Source: Pseudomonas sp. p1(2021b)
Lineage (GTDB): Bacteria; Pseudomonadota; Gammaproteobacteria; Pseudomonadales; Pseudomonadaceae
NCBI RefSeq assembly: GCF_020151015.1
Contig: NZ_CP083746.1
Span: 1,703,001 to 1,767,000, forward strand
Length of the DNA stretch: 64,000 bases
Direction of reading: 5' to 3'
A program made the translations under genes and the position numbers. Under the pieces are notes generated by a model. The model was not told the DNA's origin, did no database searches, and saw only the letters and a program-made list of their open reading frames with translations. Below are positions 1 to 20,122 of the stretch, one piece after another. The stretch's first letter is position 1; each line of letters begins with the position of its first letter.

Positions 1-1
1 C

Positions 2-1249
2 CAGAGCCGCAACAGCTCGGGCGAGGTCAAGGGCGAGCCGGTGGGCGTCGAGCATCATCGCCTGCGAAGCCTGGAGCATTACCTCAATGCCCGCGCCCGG
101 GATGGCCAGGAAATCCGCCTCAAGCTCATTCCGCGGGCCAAGGAGCAGCTGCTCGCCGCCCTGCAGCGGGGCGAGGGCGACCTGGCGGCGCCGGGCGAAC
201 TGCTGGACCCTTCGCTGGTGCGCGGCGTCAGCGGCAGCGCCCCGGTGCGCGACCAGGTGCAGCTGATGCTGGTAGGGCGCAAGGGTGAGCGCAGTTTCAG
301 CCGCGTCGAGCAGTTGTCCGGGCGTACCGTCGCCCTGACCAGCGCCAGTGCCGGCGGAGCGGTGATCGAACAGCTCAACCAGCAACTGGCCTTGCGCAAG
401 CGCGCTGCGATCAAGGTGGAGTGGGTGGACCCGAGCCTGGCCGTCGAGGATGTACTGGAAATGGTCCAGGCCGGCATTTACCACCTGACCGTGGTGGAGC
501 GCCCGATCGCCCAGCGTTGGGCGCGGGTGATGCCGCGTCTGCGCCTGGACAGCCGGGTCCACCTGGGCCAACCCCAGGCGATGCGCTGGTATGTCCGGCG
601 TGATGCCAGCATGCTGCTGGCCACCGTGGACCGCTTCCTCCAGGGCTATCGTGCCCCGGCGAACCAGGACGCGGCCTTCGAGCGCATCTACCGGCGCCAG
701 TACCGAGTACACGACCCGTTGGCACGCAAGAGCCGCAAGCGCCTGGAGTCGGTGCGTGCGGTGTTGCAAAAGCATGGCGCTGCGCAGCAGATCGACTGGC
801 TCAACCTGGCGGCGCTGGCCTTCAAGGAGTCGACGCTCAACCCGGCGGCGCGGGGCAGCGGTGGCGCCCATGGGTTGATGCAGATCACCCCGTCGGCGGC
901 CCGCCGCGTGGGGGTGAGTAACACCGCGACGGTCGATGGCAATGTCCAGGCTGGTGCACGCTACCTGGCGCTGATCCGCCGCAAGTTCTTCGCCAGCCCC
1001 CAGCTCAACGAGCGCGAGCGCATGGCGTTCGTGCTGGCGGCCTACAACCTCGGGCCGGAGCGGGTCCAGGCCATGCGGGCCGAAGCACGGCGCCGCGGGC
1101 TCAACGGCAACCAATGGTTCTTCCAGACCGAGCGCATCGCCATGGAGCAGGTCGGCATGGGGCCGGTCAATTTCGTCAACAGTGTCAACAAGTACTTCCT
1201 GGCGTTCAACCGGCAGCGGCAATCGTTGGAGCGTGTGGCCAAGCGCTGA
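2..1249 (+). CDS. MltF-like membrane-bound lytic murein transglycosylase, 5' end missing
   Basis: The reading frame is open from the window edge, so the gene starts upstream. The first ~250 visible residues resemble a periplasmic solute-binding (SBP_bac_3) domain. The last ~140 form an SLT lytic transglycosylase domain with the likely catalytic Glu in ALAFKEST (visible residue ~276), then GAHGLMQITP and AAYNLGPERV. This order of domains is that of MltF, which cleaves the peptidoglycan glycan strand between MurNAc and GlcNAc at the cell wall. The GTG at 41 is internal and not a credible start. Family assignment is from motifs; whether it is MltF itself or a paralogue cannot be settled from the visible part. 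Confidence 0.85.
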   Translation, partial: QSRNSSGEVKGEPVGVEHHRLRSLEHYLNARARDGQEIRLKLIPRAKEQLLAALQRGEGDLAAPGELLDPSLVRGVSGSAPVRDQVQLMLVGRKGERSFSRVEQLSGRTVALTSASAGGAVIEQLNQQLALRKRAAIKVEWVDPSLAVEDVLEMVQAGIYHLTVVERPIAQRWARVMPRLRLDSRVHLGQPQAMRWYVRRDASMLLATVDRFLQGYRAPANQDAAFERIYRRQYRVHDPLARKSRKRLESVRAVLQKHGAAQQIDWLNLAALAFKESTLNPAARGSGGAHGLMQITPSAARRVGVSNTATVDGNVQAGARYLALIRRKFFASPQLNERERMAFVLAAYNLGPERVQAMRAEARRRGLNGNQWFFQTERIAMEQVGMGPVNFVNSVNKYFLAFNRQRQSLERVAKR

Positions 1250-1305
1250 AACCTTTACAGGTGGCTTGTAAGTTGCCGCTCGAGCCTCTAGCATACCGTC
1301 TGCGC

Positions 1306-1432
1306 CGATTTAAACAGCTACTTGCGGGGCGCGGGAGAAGCCCCCTCTGGGTCATCCGAAATACCGCTAAAGCGCTGGTTCGGTGACGCCTCCCACCGCT
1401 GCCCAGCGGGATTCGCGAGGCGCAGAGATATC
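1306..1432 (+). promoter_or_regulatory. Candidate structured 5' leader or small RNA
   Basis: The gap after the transglycosylase gene holds an ordered-looking stretch. A nested hairpin can be drawn: GCCTC at ~1389 pairs with GAGGC at ~1418, enclosing CCGCT-gccc-AGCGG at ~1397-1410. It is preceded by a purine-rich segment and followed four bases later by the ATG at 1436. A leader RNA or cis element is inferred from pairing alone. I could not match it to a named riboswitch class. Confidence 0.3.
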
Positions 1433-1435
1433 TCC

Positions 1436-1744
1436 ATGAGTTGTCCACGTACCAGTGTTTGCTTGAGCCCATTGCCTGCCGACCAGGCGTCCCGTACACC
1501 GCGCATCCTGCTCGGTGGCCAGCATCAACCCACGCTTCTACGCAACCTCGATGGCCTTTCACGGCGCAAGGGTCAGGCACGCGCATTCCTCGTCCAGTTC
1601 GCCGAAACCTGCGATGGCCTGGCCGAGTTCGCCAATGACCGTTTCGACCTGGCGGTCATCCAGGCGCCGCTGGCCGACGAGGCCGCTGAAGTGATCGGCC
1701 AGCTCACCCGCATCGCCCGCCAGGGCTTGATCACCCGCCGTTGA
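1436..1744 (+). CDS. Conserved-looking hypothetical protein, 102 aa
   Basis: Start ATG 1436 was chosen because it lies after the structured leader; the frame is open further upstream to 1322 but that part looks non-coding. The protein has no signal peptide. Its middle (RILLGG, later DRFDLAVIQAPL) has the alternating hydrophobic pattern of a Rossmann-like strand-turn-strand, slightly like the short DUF6231 proteins of pseudomonads, but shorter. It ends 86 bases before greB on the same strand, so the two could be co-transcribed. Function unknown; codon use fits the neighbours, so it is probably a real gene. Confidence 0.55.
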   Translation: MSCPRTSVCLSPLPADQASRTPRILLGGQHQPTLLRNLDGLSRRKGQARAFLVQFAETCDGLAEFANDRFDLAVIQAPLADEAAEVIGQLTRIARQGLITRR

Positions 1745-1830
1745 GGCGCGTGTAGCGTCGCGGATTTTTCGTTAAGCTCGGGGCCACGGCGGGCTTGCGC
1801 CTGCCGTGGATGCACTGAGGAGAATACGGC

Positions 1831-2304
1831 TTGAGCACCAACATCATCACCACCGAAGGTCACGAGGCCCTGAAGAAGGAGCTCGACCACTTGTGGCGGG
1901 TCTATCGCCCCGAGATCACGCAAAAGGTCACCTGGGCAGCCTCCTTGGGTGATCGCAGCGAGAATGCCGATTACCAGTACAACAAGAAGCTGCTGCGCGA
2001 GATCGACCGCCGAGTACGCTACCTGCGCAAGCGTCTGGAAGACGTCAAAGTCGTTGCCTATTCACCGCAGCAGGAAGGCAAGGTGTTCTTCGGCGCGTGG
2101 GTGGAGATCGAGAACGACGAGGGCGAGATGTTGAAGTTTCGTATCGTTGGCTACGACGAGATCCATGGCCGCAACGACTACATCTCGATCGACTCGCCCA
2201 TGGCACGGGCGCTGTTGAAGAAGGAAGAAGGGGATGAGGTGGTGGTGAACACACCTACCGGTGAAGCCACCTGGTATGTCAATCGTATCCATTACGGCCA
2301 GTAG
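1831..2304 (+). CDS. greB: Transcription elongation factor GreB
   Basis: 157 aa, the usual GreB length. The N-terminal coiled coil carries the signature GDRSENADYQYNKK (about residues 44-57) with the acidic tip that enters the RNA polymerase secondary channel and stimulates cleavage of backtracked RNA; the C-terminal FKBP-like domain follows. The start is a TTG at 1831 preceded by gaggagaa, a strong ribosome-binding site, and no in-frame ATG fits better. It stands alone and is followed by a REP element. Confidence 0.96.
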   Translation: MSTNIITTEGHEALKKELDHLWRVYRPEITQKVTWAASLGDRSENADYQYNKKLLREIDRRVRYLRKRLEDVKVVAYSPQQEGKVFFGAWVEIENDEGEMLKFRIVGYDEIHGRNDYISIDSPMARALLKKEEGDEVVVNTPTGEATWYVNRIHYGQ

Positions 2305-2326
2305 CGGCGCTTGGTGCCCAGCCAAG

Positions 2327-2370
2327 GGCTTGCCCCTCGATCGCGGCACAAGGCCGCTGCCACAGGGGTT
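2327..2370. repeat. REP-like palindrome
   Basis: The segment contains ttgcccctcgatcgcggcac followed by aaggccgctgccac, the GC-rich stem of the P. putida-type REP family. It lies between the convergent genes greB and ppnP, where such elements are common. Confidence 0.6.
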
Positions 2371-2409
2371 GGCAGCAAGCGCTCGGACCCGCGCTCGCCG
2401 CCGAATCGA

Positions 2410-2694
2410 TCAGTCGCGGTACTCGCACAGGTAGGCGGTGTCGACTGCCACTTTCAGCTGGAACTTGCTGTCGGCCGGCACGTTGAACTGGCTGCCCGCC
2501 TTGAACACTTCCCAGTTGTCGCTGCCTGGCAGCTTGACGGTCAGCGCACCGGAAACCACGTGCATGATCTCGCGCTTGGCGGTGCCGAACTCGTACTCGC
2601 CCGGCGCCATGACGCCCACGGTCGCCGGGCCTTCCTCGCCTGCGAAGCCGATCGACTTGACGGTGCCATCGAAGTATTCATTGACCTTGAACAT
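2410..2694 (-). CDS. ppnP: Pyrimidine/purine nucleoside phosphorylase PpnP
   Basis: 94 aa, the full family length (formerly DUF1255). The cupin-fold protein begins [17 protein letters not shown], with [20 protein letters not shown] and the C-terminal DTAYLCEY typical of PpnP. The family phosphorolyses several nucleosides to free base and ribose 1-phosphate. ATG at 2694 was preferred over the upstream in-frame ATG at 2751 because the longer form adds unrelated residues. It appears to be transcribed alone, converging on greB. Confidence 0.93.
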   Translation of the reverse strand: MFKVNEYFDGTVKSIGFAGEEGPATVGVMAPGEYEFGTAKREIMHVVSGALTVKLPGSDNWEVFKAGSQFNVPADSKFQLKVAVDTAYLCEYRD

Positions 2695-2767
2695 GAAGCG
2701 ACTCCTGAAAGAAGGGTGGAAAAGGGCTGGCCAGTATGCCCAAGCCCCCACACGCCGTCATCTGAAT

Positions 2768-3319
2768 TCACGTGCCGGTGGCCGGAAGGCTCAAGGGCAG
2801 CAGTCGAGCGGTGTTGCGGGCGTCCTCCAGGGCGCGGTGCTGCTGGCCGGTGAACTGCAGCCCGGCCAGTTGCAGGGCACTGTTTAGCCCCAGCGGGCGT
2901 TGCAGGTGGCGGGCCTTGGCGAAGCGTTGTTTGAGGTTGATATGGGGCAGGGTCTGCAGCAGGCTCGTGACCTGGTGCTGTTGCCATTCCTGGTTCAGTT
3001 GCTGGCGGTCATAGTCGCCCCAGCTGACCCAGGCCTGCAGACGTTCACGATGGTGGCCCAGCCAGCGTTCGAATTGCGCCCACACGTCGGGAAAGGCCGC
3101 CGCGCCATCGACGCTGGCCTGGCTGATGTGAGTCAGGGCGCGGCAGAAGGGCGTCAGTTGCGGCCGCCGCCGGGGGCGCACGAACCGTTGGAAGTGATCG
3201 ACCTCGCGACCTTCCCGGGTCACCAGGCTCGCACCGATTTCAATGATTTCCATCTCCGTGACGGGCCAGCCCCCGTCGTCGGTGGTGGCCTCCAAGTCAA
3301 TCACCAGCCAATGGCCCAT
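2768..3319 (-). CDS. DEDDh 3'-5' exonuclease, ERI-1/KapD-like
   Basis: 183 aa from ATG 3319, which has ccctcc-type complement (GGGAG) as ribosome-binding site; the frame is open to 3400 but the conserved fold starts here. Exo I is WLVIDLEATT near the N-terminus, a second acidic motif lies in WGDYDRQQ, and Exo III is HRALEDARNTARL near the C-terminus, so all DEDDh catalytic residues can be seen. Such proteins remove nucleotides from the 3' end of RNA or DNA; the true substrate is not known. Transcribed in the same direction as ppnP, 73 bases upstream of it. Confidence 0.88.
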   Translation of the reverse strand: MGHWLVIDLEATTDDGGWPVTEMEIIEIGASLVTREGREVDHFQRFVRPRRRPQLTPFCRALTHISQASVDGAAAFPDVWAQFERWLGHHRERLQAWVSWGDYDRQQLNQEWQQHQVTSLLQTLPHINLKQRFAKARHLQRPLGLNSALQLAGLQFTGQQHRALEDARNTARLLPLSLPATGT

Positions 3320-3466
3320 ACCAGGGCTCCCTTCAAGACGCAGCATCTGCGTGGTCGCTAGAGCGTAGCCAATGTCCGCGCCGAGGGCATCCCCTGGCAT
3401 TTTGGCATAAGCTGTTGTTGTGCCTTGGCGGGAAAACGCCTAGGTTAGTTGGATCCCGTTCGAACC

Positions 3467-4288
3467 GTGACGAGTGTCCTTCCCTTGATTCGCGTACCCG
3501 GCCTCAAGGCCCTGTCCTGTTTGTTGATCTCTGCTGCGTTGTCGCAGGCCTCGCTCGCGCAGGCGGGCCCGGTGGTGGAGGTGAGGGTCGGCGGCGCGCA
3601 TTTCCCCCCTTATACCGTGCGCCCCGAACAAGGCACCGAAACCGGCTTGCTGCCGCAGATGCTCAAGGCGCTCAACCAGTTGCAACAGCAATACCATTTC
3701 GTGCTCGTGCCTACGTCCGTGCCGCGGCGCTTCGGCGATTTCCAGCAGGGGCGTACCGACATCGCCATGTTCGAGAACCCCAAGTGGGGTTGGGACCGCT
3801 TTCCCCATCAAAGCGTGGACCTGGGCCTGGAAGATGCCGAGATCTTCGTCGCCCGCCGCCAGACCGGGCGCGACCAGCAGTACTTCGAGAACCTGCAAGG
3901 CAAGCGCCTGGCCCTGTTCAACGGCTACCACTATGCATTCGCCAACTTCAATTCCGACCCGTACTACCTGGGCGAAACCTACGATGCGATCCTGACCTAC
4001 TCCCACGACAGCAACCTGTTGATGGTCGAGCGCGGGCGGGTCGATATCGCCTTGGTCACGCGCTCCTACTTCATTGATTTTTGCGCCCGCCACCCCGACA
4101 TCGCCGACCAGTTCCTGGCCTCCGAACGCATCGACCAGCGTTATCGCCACTACGCCATCCTGCGTCCCGAGTCGCCCATCGACGCCAAGGCATTTGCCGC
4201 GCTGATACGACGGTTGCACGACAACGGCCAGATGCTGCGTATCTTCCAGCCGTATCGCGTCAAGGTGGTGCGCCCGCCCAACGACTAA
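3467..4288 (+). CDS. Periplasmic solute-binding protein, SBP_bac_3 type
   Basis: About 273 aa. A basic start followed by a hydrophobic stretch ending ASLAQA is a Sec signal peptide, so it acts in the periplasm. The mature part reads as an amino-acid ABC transporter binding-protein fold (GGAHFPPYTVRPEQGTETG, then RTDIAMFENPKW). No permease or ATPase gene is adjacent, so it may be an orphan binding or sensory protein. GTG 3467 was preferred to the TTG at 3449; neither has a clear ribosome-binding site, so the start is uncertain. Its TAA stop forms part of the iron-starvation box of the next gene. Confidence 0.75.
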   Translation: MTSVLPLIRVPGLKALSCLLISAALSQASLAQAGPVVEVRVGGAHFPPYTVRPEQGTETGLLPQMLKALNQLQQQYHFVLVPTSVPRRFGDFQQGRTDIAMFENPKWGWDRFPHQSVDLGLEDAEIFVARRQTGRDQQYFENLQGKRLALFNGYHYAFANFNSDPYYLGETYDAILTYSHDSNLLMVERGRVDIALVTRSYFIDFCARHPDIADQFLASERIDQRYRHYAILRPESPIDAKAFAALIRRLHDNGQMLRIFQPYRVKVVRPPND

Positions 4289-4309
4289 ATTCCCTTGTGC
4301 AGGTCACGT
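4285..4309 (+). promoter_or_regulatory. PvdS iron-starvation box upstream of the acetyltransferase gene
   Basis: CTAAAT at 4285-4290 is followed by exactly 16 bases and then CGT at 4307-4309, a perfect match to the PvdS promoter consensus (C/G)TAAAT-N16/17-CGT. It lies 43 bases before the ATG at 4352. The TAA stop of the upstream gene (4286-4288) is embedded in the box. Confidence 0.85.
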
Positions 4310-4351
4310 CTACCGGATTGAACCCTACCGTCCTTTTCGTGAGCCGTGACC

Positions 4352-5365
4352 ATGCCGTTCGATGCCGCTTCGCTGCCTCTTTCCTTGCCCCGCTGGCGCA
4401 GCCTCAGTGCCGATGAAGGGGATACCCGCTTGAGCCTTACACTCGAAGGCCGCCCGTTGATCCAGGTGCGCCTGGCCCCAGGCGCTACCCTTGACGTGCA
4501 TGTGGAGCGACTGTGCCCGGAGCGCCCCGAACAGGCCTTGTGGGCGGCATGCTATTGGCTGCTGTCGCGCGACCCGGCCTGCCAGCGCCTGGCCTGGCAC
4601 CTGCCCGAGGCGCTGCCCCAGGCGCTGGCCAGCGGGCTGCTGGTGCCCGGCGAGCGCCCGGGCCTGTACCTGTGCGAGCGCGGGATGTTCTGGCAATTGC
4701 CTCAGCCCTGGCTTGGCGATGCGGCGGCCGATCACTACCCCCAGCAGATGATGTTCCGCGACGGCAAGCGCCACCCCAGGCGCCCGCCCAAGCCGCGTGG
4801 TGAGGTGTACCGGCGTTTCGATGCGCGCCTGGGCGCCTGGGTGTCATTGCGCACCCTGGAGATCGATCACGACCTGGCCCGTTTCAACCGTTGGCAGAAC
4901 GACCCGCGCATCGCGCAGTTCTGGCAGGAGGCCGGTACCCTTGAGCAGCATCGTGAATACCTGGCGAAACTCGAGGCCGACCCGCACACCCTGACCCTGG
5001 TCGGTTGCTTCGATGATGAGCCGTTCGCCTACTTCGAGGCCTACTGGGCCAAGGAAGACCGGATCGCACCGTTCTACCCGGCTGGCGACTACGACCGCGG
5101 TATCCACATGTTGGTAGGCGAGCAGGCGCATCGTGGTCCGCACAAGGTGGCCAGCTGGTTGTCGGCGCTAGTGCACTACCTGTTCCTGGACGACCCACGT
5201 ACCCAGCGGGTGGTCGCCGAGCCACGTGCCGACAACGGCAGGATGATCGGCTACCTGCATGGGCAGTGCTTCCATTGCGAGAAGGAATTCGATTTCCCGC
5301 ACAAGCGGGCGGCGTTGATGATCCTGGGGCGGGAGCGGTTCTTCGATCGCTGTTCGTTGGTCTGA
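4352..5365 (+). CDS. PvdYII-like siderophore GNAT acetyltransferase (AlcB/IucB family)
   Basis: 337 aa from ATG 4352; an in-frame GTG two codons earlier is an alternative. The C-terminal half (about residues 165-335) is an IucB/AlcB-type acetyltransferase: FNRWQNDPRIAQFW, then HRGPHKVASWL and RVVAEPRADNGRMIGYL. The family acetylates the N-hydroxyl amine of hydroxyornithine or hydroxylysine in siderophores; in pseudomonads PvdYII is the pyoverdine member. A PvdS box directly upstream and pvdS/pvdL next door support a role in pyoverdine. It ends convergent with pvdS, separated by a REP and a hairpin. The exact acyl donor and acceptor are inferred. Confidence 0.8.
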   Translation: MPFDAASLPLSLPRWRSLSADEGDTRLSLTLEGRPLIQVRLAPGATLDVHVERLCPERPEQALWAACYWLLSRDPACQRLAWHLPEALPQALASGLLVPGERPGLYLCERGMFWQLPQPWLGDAAADHYPQQMMFRDGKRHPRRPPKPRGEVYRRFDARLGAWVSLRTLEIDHDLARFNRWQNDPRIAQFWQEAGTLEQHREYLAKLEADPHTLTLVGCFDDEPFAYFEAYWAKEDRIAPFYPAGDYDRGIHMLVGEQAHRGPHKVASWLSALVHYLFLDDPRTQRVVAEPRADNGRMIGYLHGQCFHCEKEFDFPHKRAALMILGRERFFDRCSLV

Positions 5366-5377
5366 TACGTCAGTCGC

Positions 5378-5403
5378 TGTGGGAGCGGGCTTGTCCCGCG
5401 ATA
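5378..5403. repeat. REP palindrome
   Basis: The run tgtgggagcgggcttgtccc then gcgat is a standard REP half-unit of this genome, with gcggg pairing with cccgc. It sits between two convergent genes. Confidence 0.7.
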
Positions 5404-5426
5404 GGGGGGGGCGCGCCGCGCCCCCC
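5404..5426. terminator. Strong GC hairpin between convergent genes
   Basis: A run of G, then cgcgccgcg, then a run of C forms a very stable stem between the ends of the acetyltransferase gene and pvdS. It lacks a clear T tract, so rho-independent action in either direction is inferred from position and stem strength. Confidence 0.5.
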
Positions 5427-5433
5427 AGGGGGC

Positions 5434-5961
5434 TCAGCCCTGGCGGCTGTGCTTGCGGCAATGGATCAGCGCATCGCGGATCATGAAGTTCACCAGTGTC
5501 GGCGATACGCCCAGCTCCTTGGCGATGTCCTTTTGCGGCACCCCGTGCAGGCGATACATCTCGAAGGCATAGCGGGTACGCTGGGGCAACTCGCCCAGGG
5601 CTTCGGCGATGTGCTCGAGGGTGGCAAGGTTGATGTGGGTGGCTTCGGGTGAGGCGTTCTGCAGGACGACATTGAGGCCTTCCTCTTCGCTGCCCGAATA
5701 CTTGAGTTCCATGGCTTGCTTGCGGTAGTGGTCGATCGCCAGGTTGCGCACGATCTGGAACAGGTAGCTGAGCTGGGCCTTGAACGAGGATGTGATCTGC
5801 GGTGCGGCGCTGAGCCGGAAGAAGGCGTCCTGCACCACGTCTTCGGCCCGCGAGCGGCAGCCGGTGATGCGCGCGGCGATCTTGACCAGGATGCTGCGGT
5901 TGTCGACGAATGCCTGGAGTAAGGGTGAATCGCACTTACTTGTGGATAGTTGTTCCGCCAT
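5434..5961 (-). CDS. pvdS: Iron-starvation ECF sigma factor PvdS (PfrI)
   Basis: 175 aa. Region 2 is seen in RSRAEDVVQDAFFRL and YLFQIVRNLAIDHYRK; region 4 ends RLHGVPQKDIAKELGVSPTL followed by MIRDALIHCRK, all characteristic of PvdS/PfrI. It directs RNA polymerase to TAAAT-N16-CGT promoters of pyoverdine genes and is normally held by the anti-sigma FpvR. ATG 5961 was chosen because MAEQLS is the conserved N-terminus; the frame is open to 6057. A Fur-box-like site lies upstream, and pvdL is divergent, so the 325-base gap carries both promoters. Confidence 0.95.
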   Translation of the reverse strand: MAEQLSTSKCDSPLLQAFVDNRSILVKIAARITGCRSRAEDVVQDAFFRLSAAPQITSSFKAQLSYLFQIVRNLAIDHYRKQAMELKYSGSEEEGLNVVLQNASPEATHINLATLEHIAEALGELPQRTRYAFEMYRLHGVPQKDIAKELGVSPTLVNFMIRDALIHCRKHSRQG

Positions 5962-6041
5962 GGAAATCACCTTGTCTCGAAGAGAGGAGGGAGCACACCT
6001 GAGTGGGACGCTTCCTACGACGTGCGACAAGCTATTCTCAG

Positions 6042-6060
6042 TGATAATGATTGTCAAATG
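6042..6060 (-). promoter_or_regulatory. Fur box upstream of pvdS
   Basis: tgataatgattgtcaaatg matches the 19-bp Fur consensus GATAATGATAATCATTATC at most positions of the first two hexamers. It lies 81-99 bases upstream of the pvdS ATG, the usual place for iron repression of this sigma factor. Confidence 0.7.
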
Positions 6061-6170
6061 CGAAATAGAATTGATATCGAGTAAAAGTCGTATAAGCGCC
6101 GGAGCGTGAACCGGTTCACTTTCCGCGTTTGCACATCGCGTCCACCGCGGCTTCGGCGCCGCGCGGCTGT

Positions 6171-6195
6171 CTAATTATTTCCCCGGCCCATCCGT
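6171..6195 (+). promoter_or_regulatory. Weak PvdS box upstream of pvdL
   Basis: CTAAT at 6171-6175 is spaced 17 bases from CGT at 6193-6195. This is one mismatch from the (C/G)TAAAT half with an allowed spacing, 92 bases before the pvdL ATG. No better match lies in the pvdS-pvdL gap. Confidence 0.55.
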
Positions 6196-6286
6196 CCCCT
6201 GTGTACACCCAGCTGCCGAACGCTGCCTGCCGACCGGCGTGGCACCGCCCCGGCGCGACCCACCCAGACACTGGCAGGAACCCCCC

Positions 6287-19231
<12,945 letters not shown>

Positions 19232-19246
19232 GCGCCTTGTCCACCC

Positions 19247-19343
19247 TTGTAGGGGCTTGTCCCGCGATTGGGCGGCCCTGCCATTGCGGCTGCATGGCAA
19301 GGGCTTTGCCCTTGATCGCGGGACAAGCCCGCTCCCACAAGGG
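19247..19343. repeat. REPIN: two inverted REP units
   Basis: ggggcttgtcccgcgat near 19253 and its inverted partner gatcgcgggacaagcccgct near 19313 flank a ~45-base spacer. It sits between the convergent pvdL and dsbG genes. Confidence 0.75.
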
Positions 19344-19362
19344 GCCGCGTTGAAGCGGATGG

Positions 19363-20121
19363 TCAGCGCTTGCCCAGGATTTGCCCCAGCATCTCCGGCC
19401 GTGGCGCCCCTTGCTGGCTCTGCAGGCGACCTTGCTCATCCTGGTAGAAGATCGCCGGCGTCGCCGCCAGGCCCATCTCTTCCATCAGCGCCAGGTTGCC
19501 CTCCAACTGTTTGCGCACCGCCTCGGGGATGTTCTCCAGCGGCTTGAGGGTGCTGGCCTTGCCGGCCTTCTCATGTTGCTGCAGTGCCTTGGCCGGGTCC
19601 TTGGCGGCCAGCAGCGCCGCCGACTTGCCAGGGCTGTCTTCGCGGATGATGCCGACCATGATGTGGCGCAGTTGCACCTTGCCCGACTCGACCCAAGGCC
19701 GTGCCTGCTGCCAGAACATGTTGCAGTAGGGGCAGTTGGGGTCGCTGAACAGGTACACCGTGCGGGGCGCATCGGCCTTGCCGTCGGCGATCCAGGCGGT
19801 CTTTTCCATCTTTGCCCAGATGGCCTTGCTCATTGGGGCGTATACCAGTTTTTCCAACGGTTCGGCGCTCAGGTCCTTGCCCTGTTCGTCGAACAGGCTG
19901 CCCACCAGTACGTGCTTGCCGTCGGGGGTCAGGTACAGGGCGATGCCGTTGTTCTGATAAGCGGCGGCATAGCCCTTGAGGCCATTGGGCGCATCGAAGC
20001 TGCCCTTGATCTCGGCGCCCTTGGCTTGCAGTTGCTGGATCGCCTTGGGCAGCGCCTCGGCGTGCAACGCGGGGGCGGCGAGCAGGCCAAGGGCCAGGGG
20101 CAGGAGGGCATTCAATCGCAT
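19363..20121 (-). CDS. dsbG: Thiol:disulfide interchange protein DsbG
   Basis: 252 aa with a cleavable signal peptide ending ALHA, so periplasmic. The N-terminal dimerisation domain is followed by a thioredoxin-fold domain with the active site SDPNCPYCNMF (about residues 125-135) and a cis-Pro loop AATPAIF. DsbC/DsbG proteins isomerise wrong disulfides or reduce single cysteines oxidised to sulfenic acid, and are kept reduced by DsbD, encoded two genes upstream. caaggaaac before the ATG is a good ribosome-binding site. Last gene of a dsbD-tlpA-like-dsbG operon, one base after the preceding stop. Confidence 0.9.
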   Translation of the reverse strand: MRLNALLPLALGLLAAPALHAEALPKAIQQLQAKGAEIKGSFDAPNGLKGYAAAYQNNGIALYLTPDGKHVLVGSLFDEQGKDLSAEPLEKLVYAPMSKAIWAKMEKTAWIADGKADAPRTVYLFSDPNCPYCNMFWQQARPWVESGKVQLRHIMVGIIREDSPGKSAALLAAKDPAKALQQHEKAGKASTLKPLENIPEAVRKQLEGNLALMEEMGLAATPAIFYQDEQGRLQSQQGAPRPEMLGQILGKR

Positions 20122-20122
20122 G

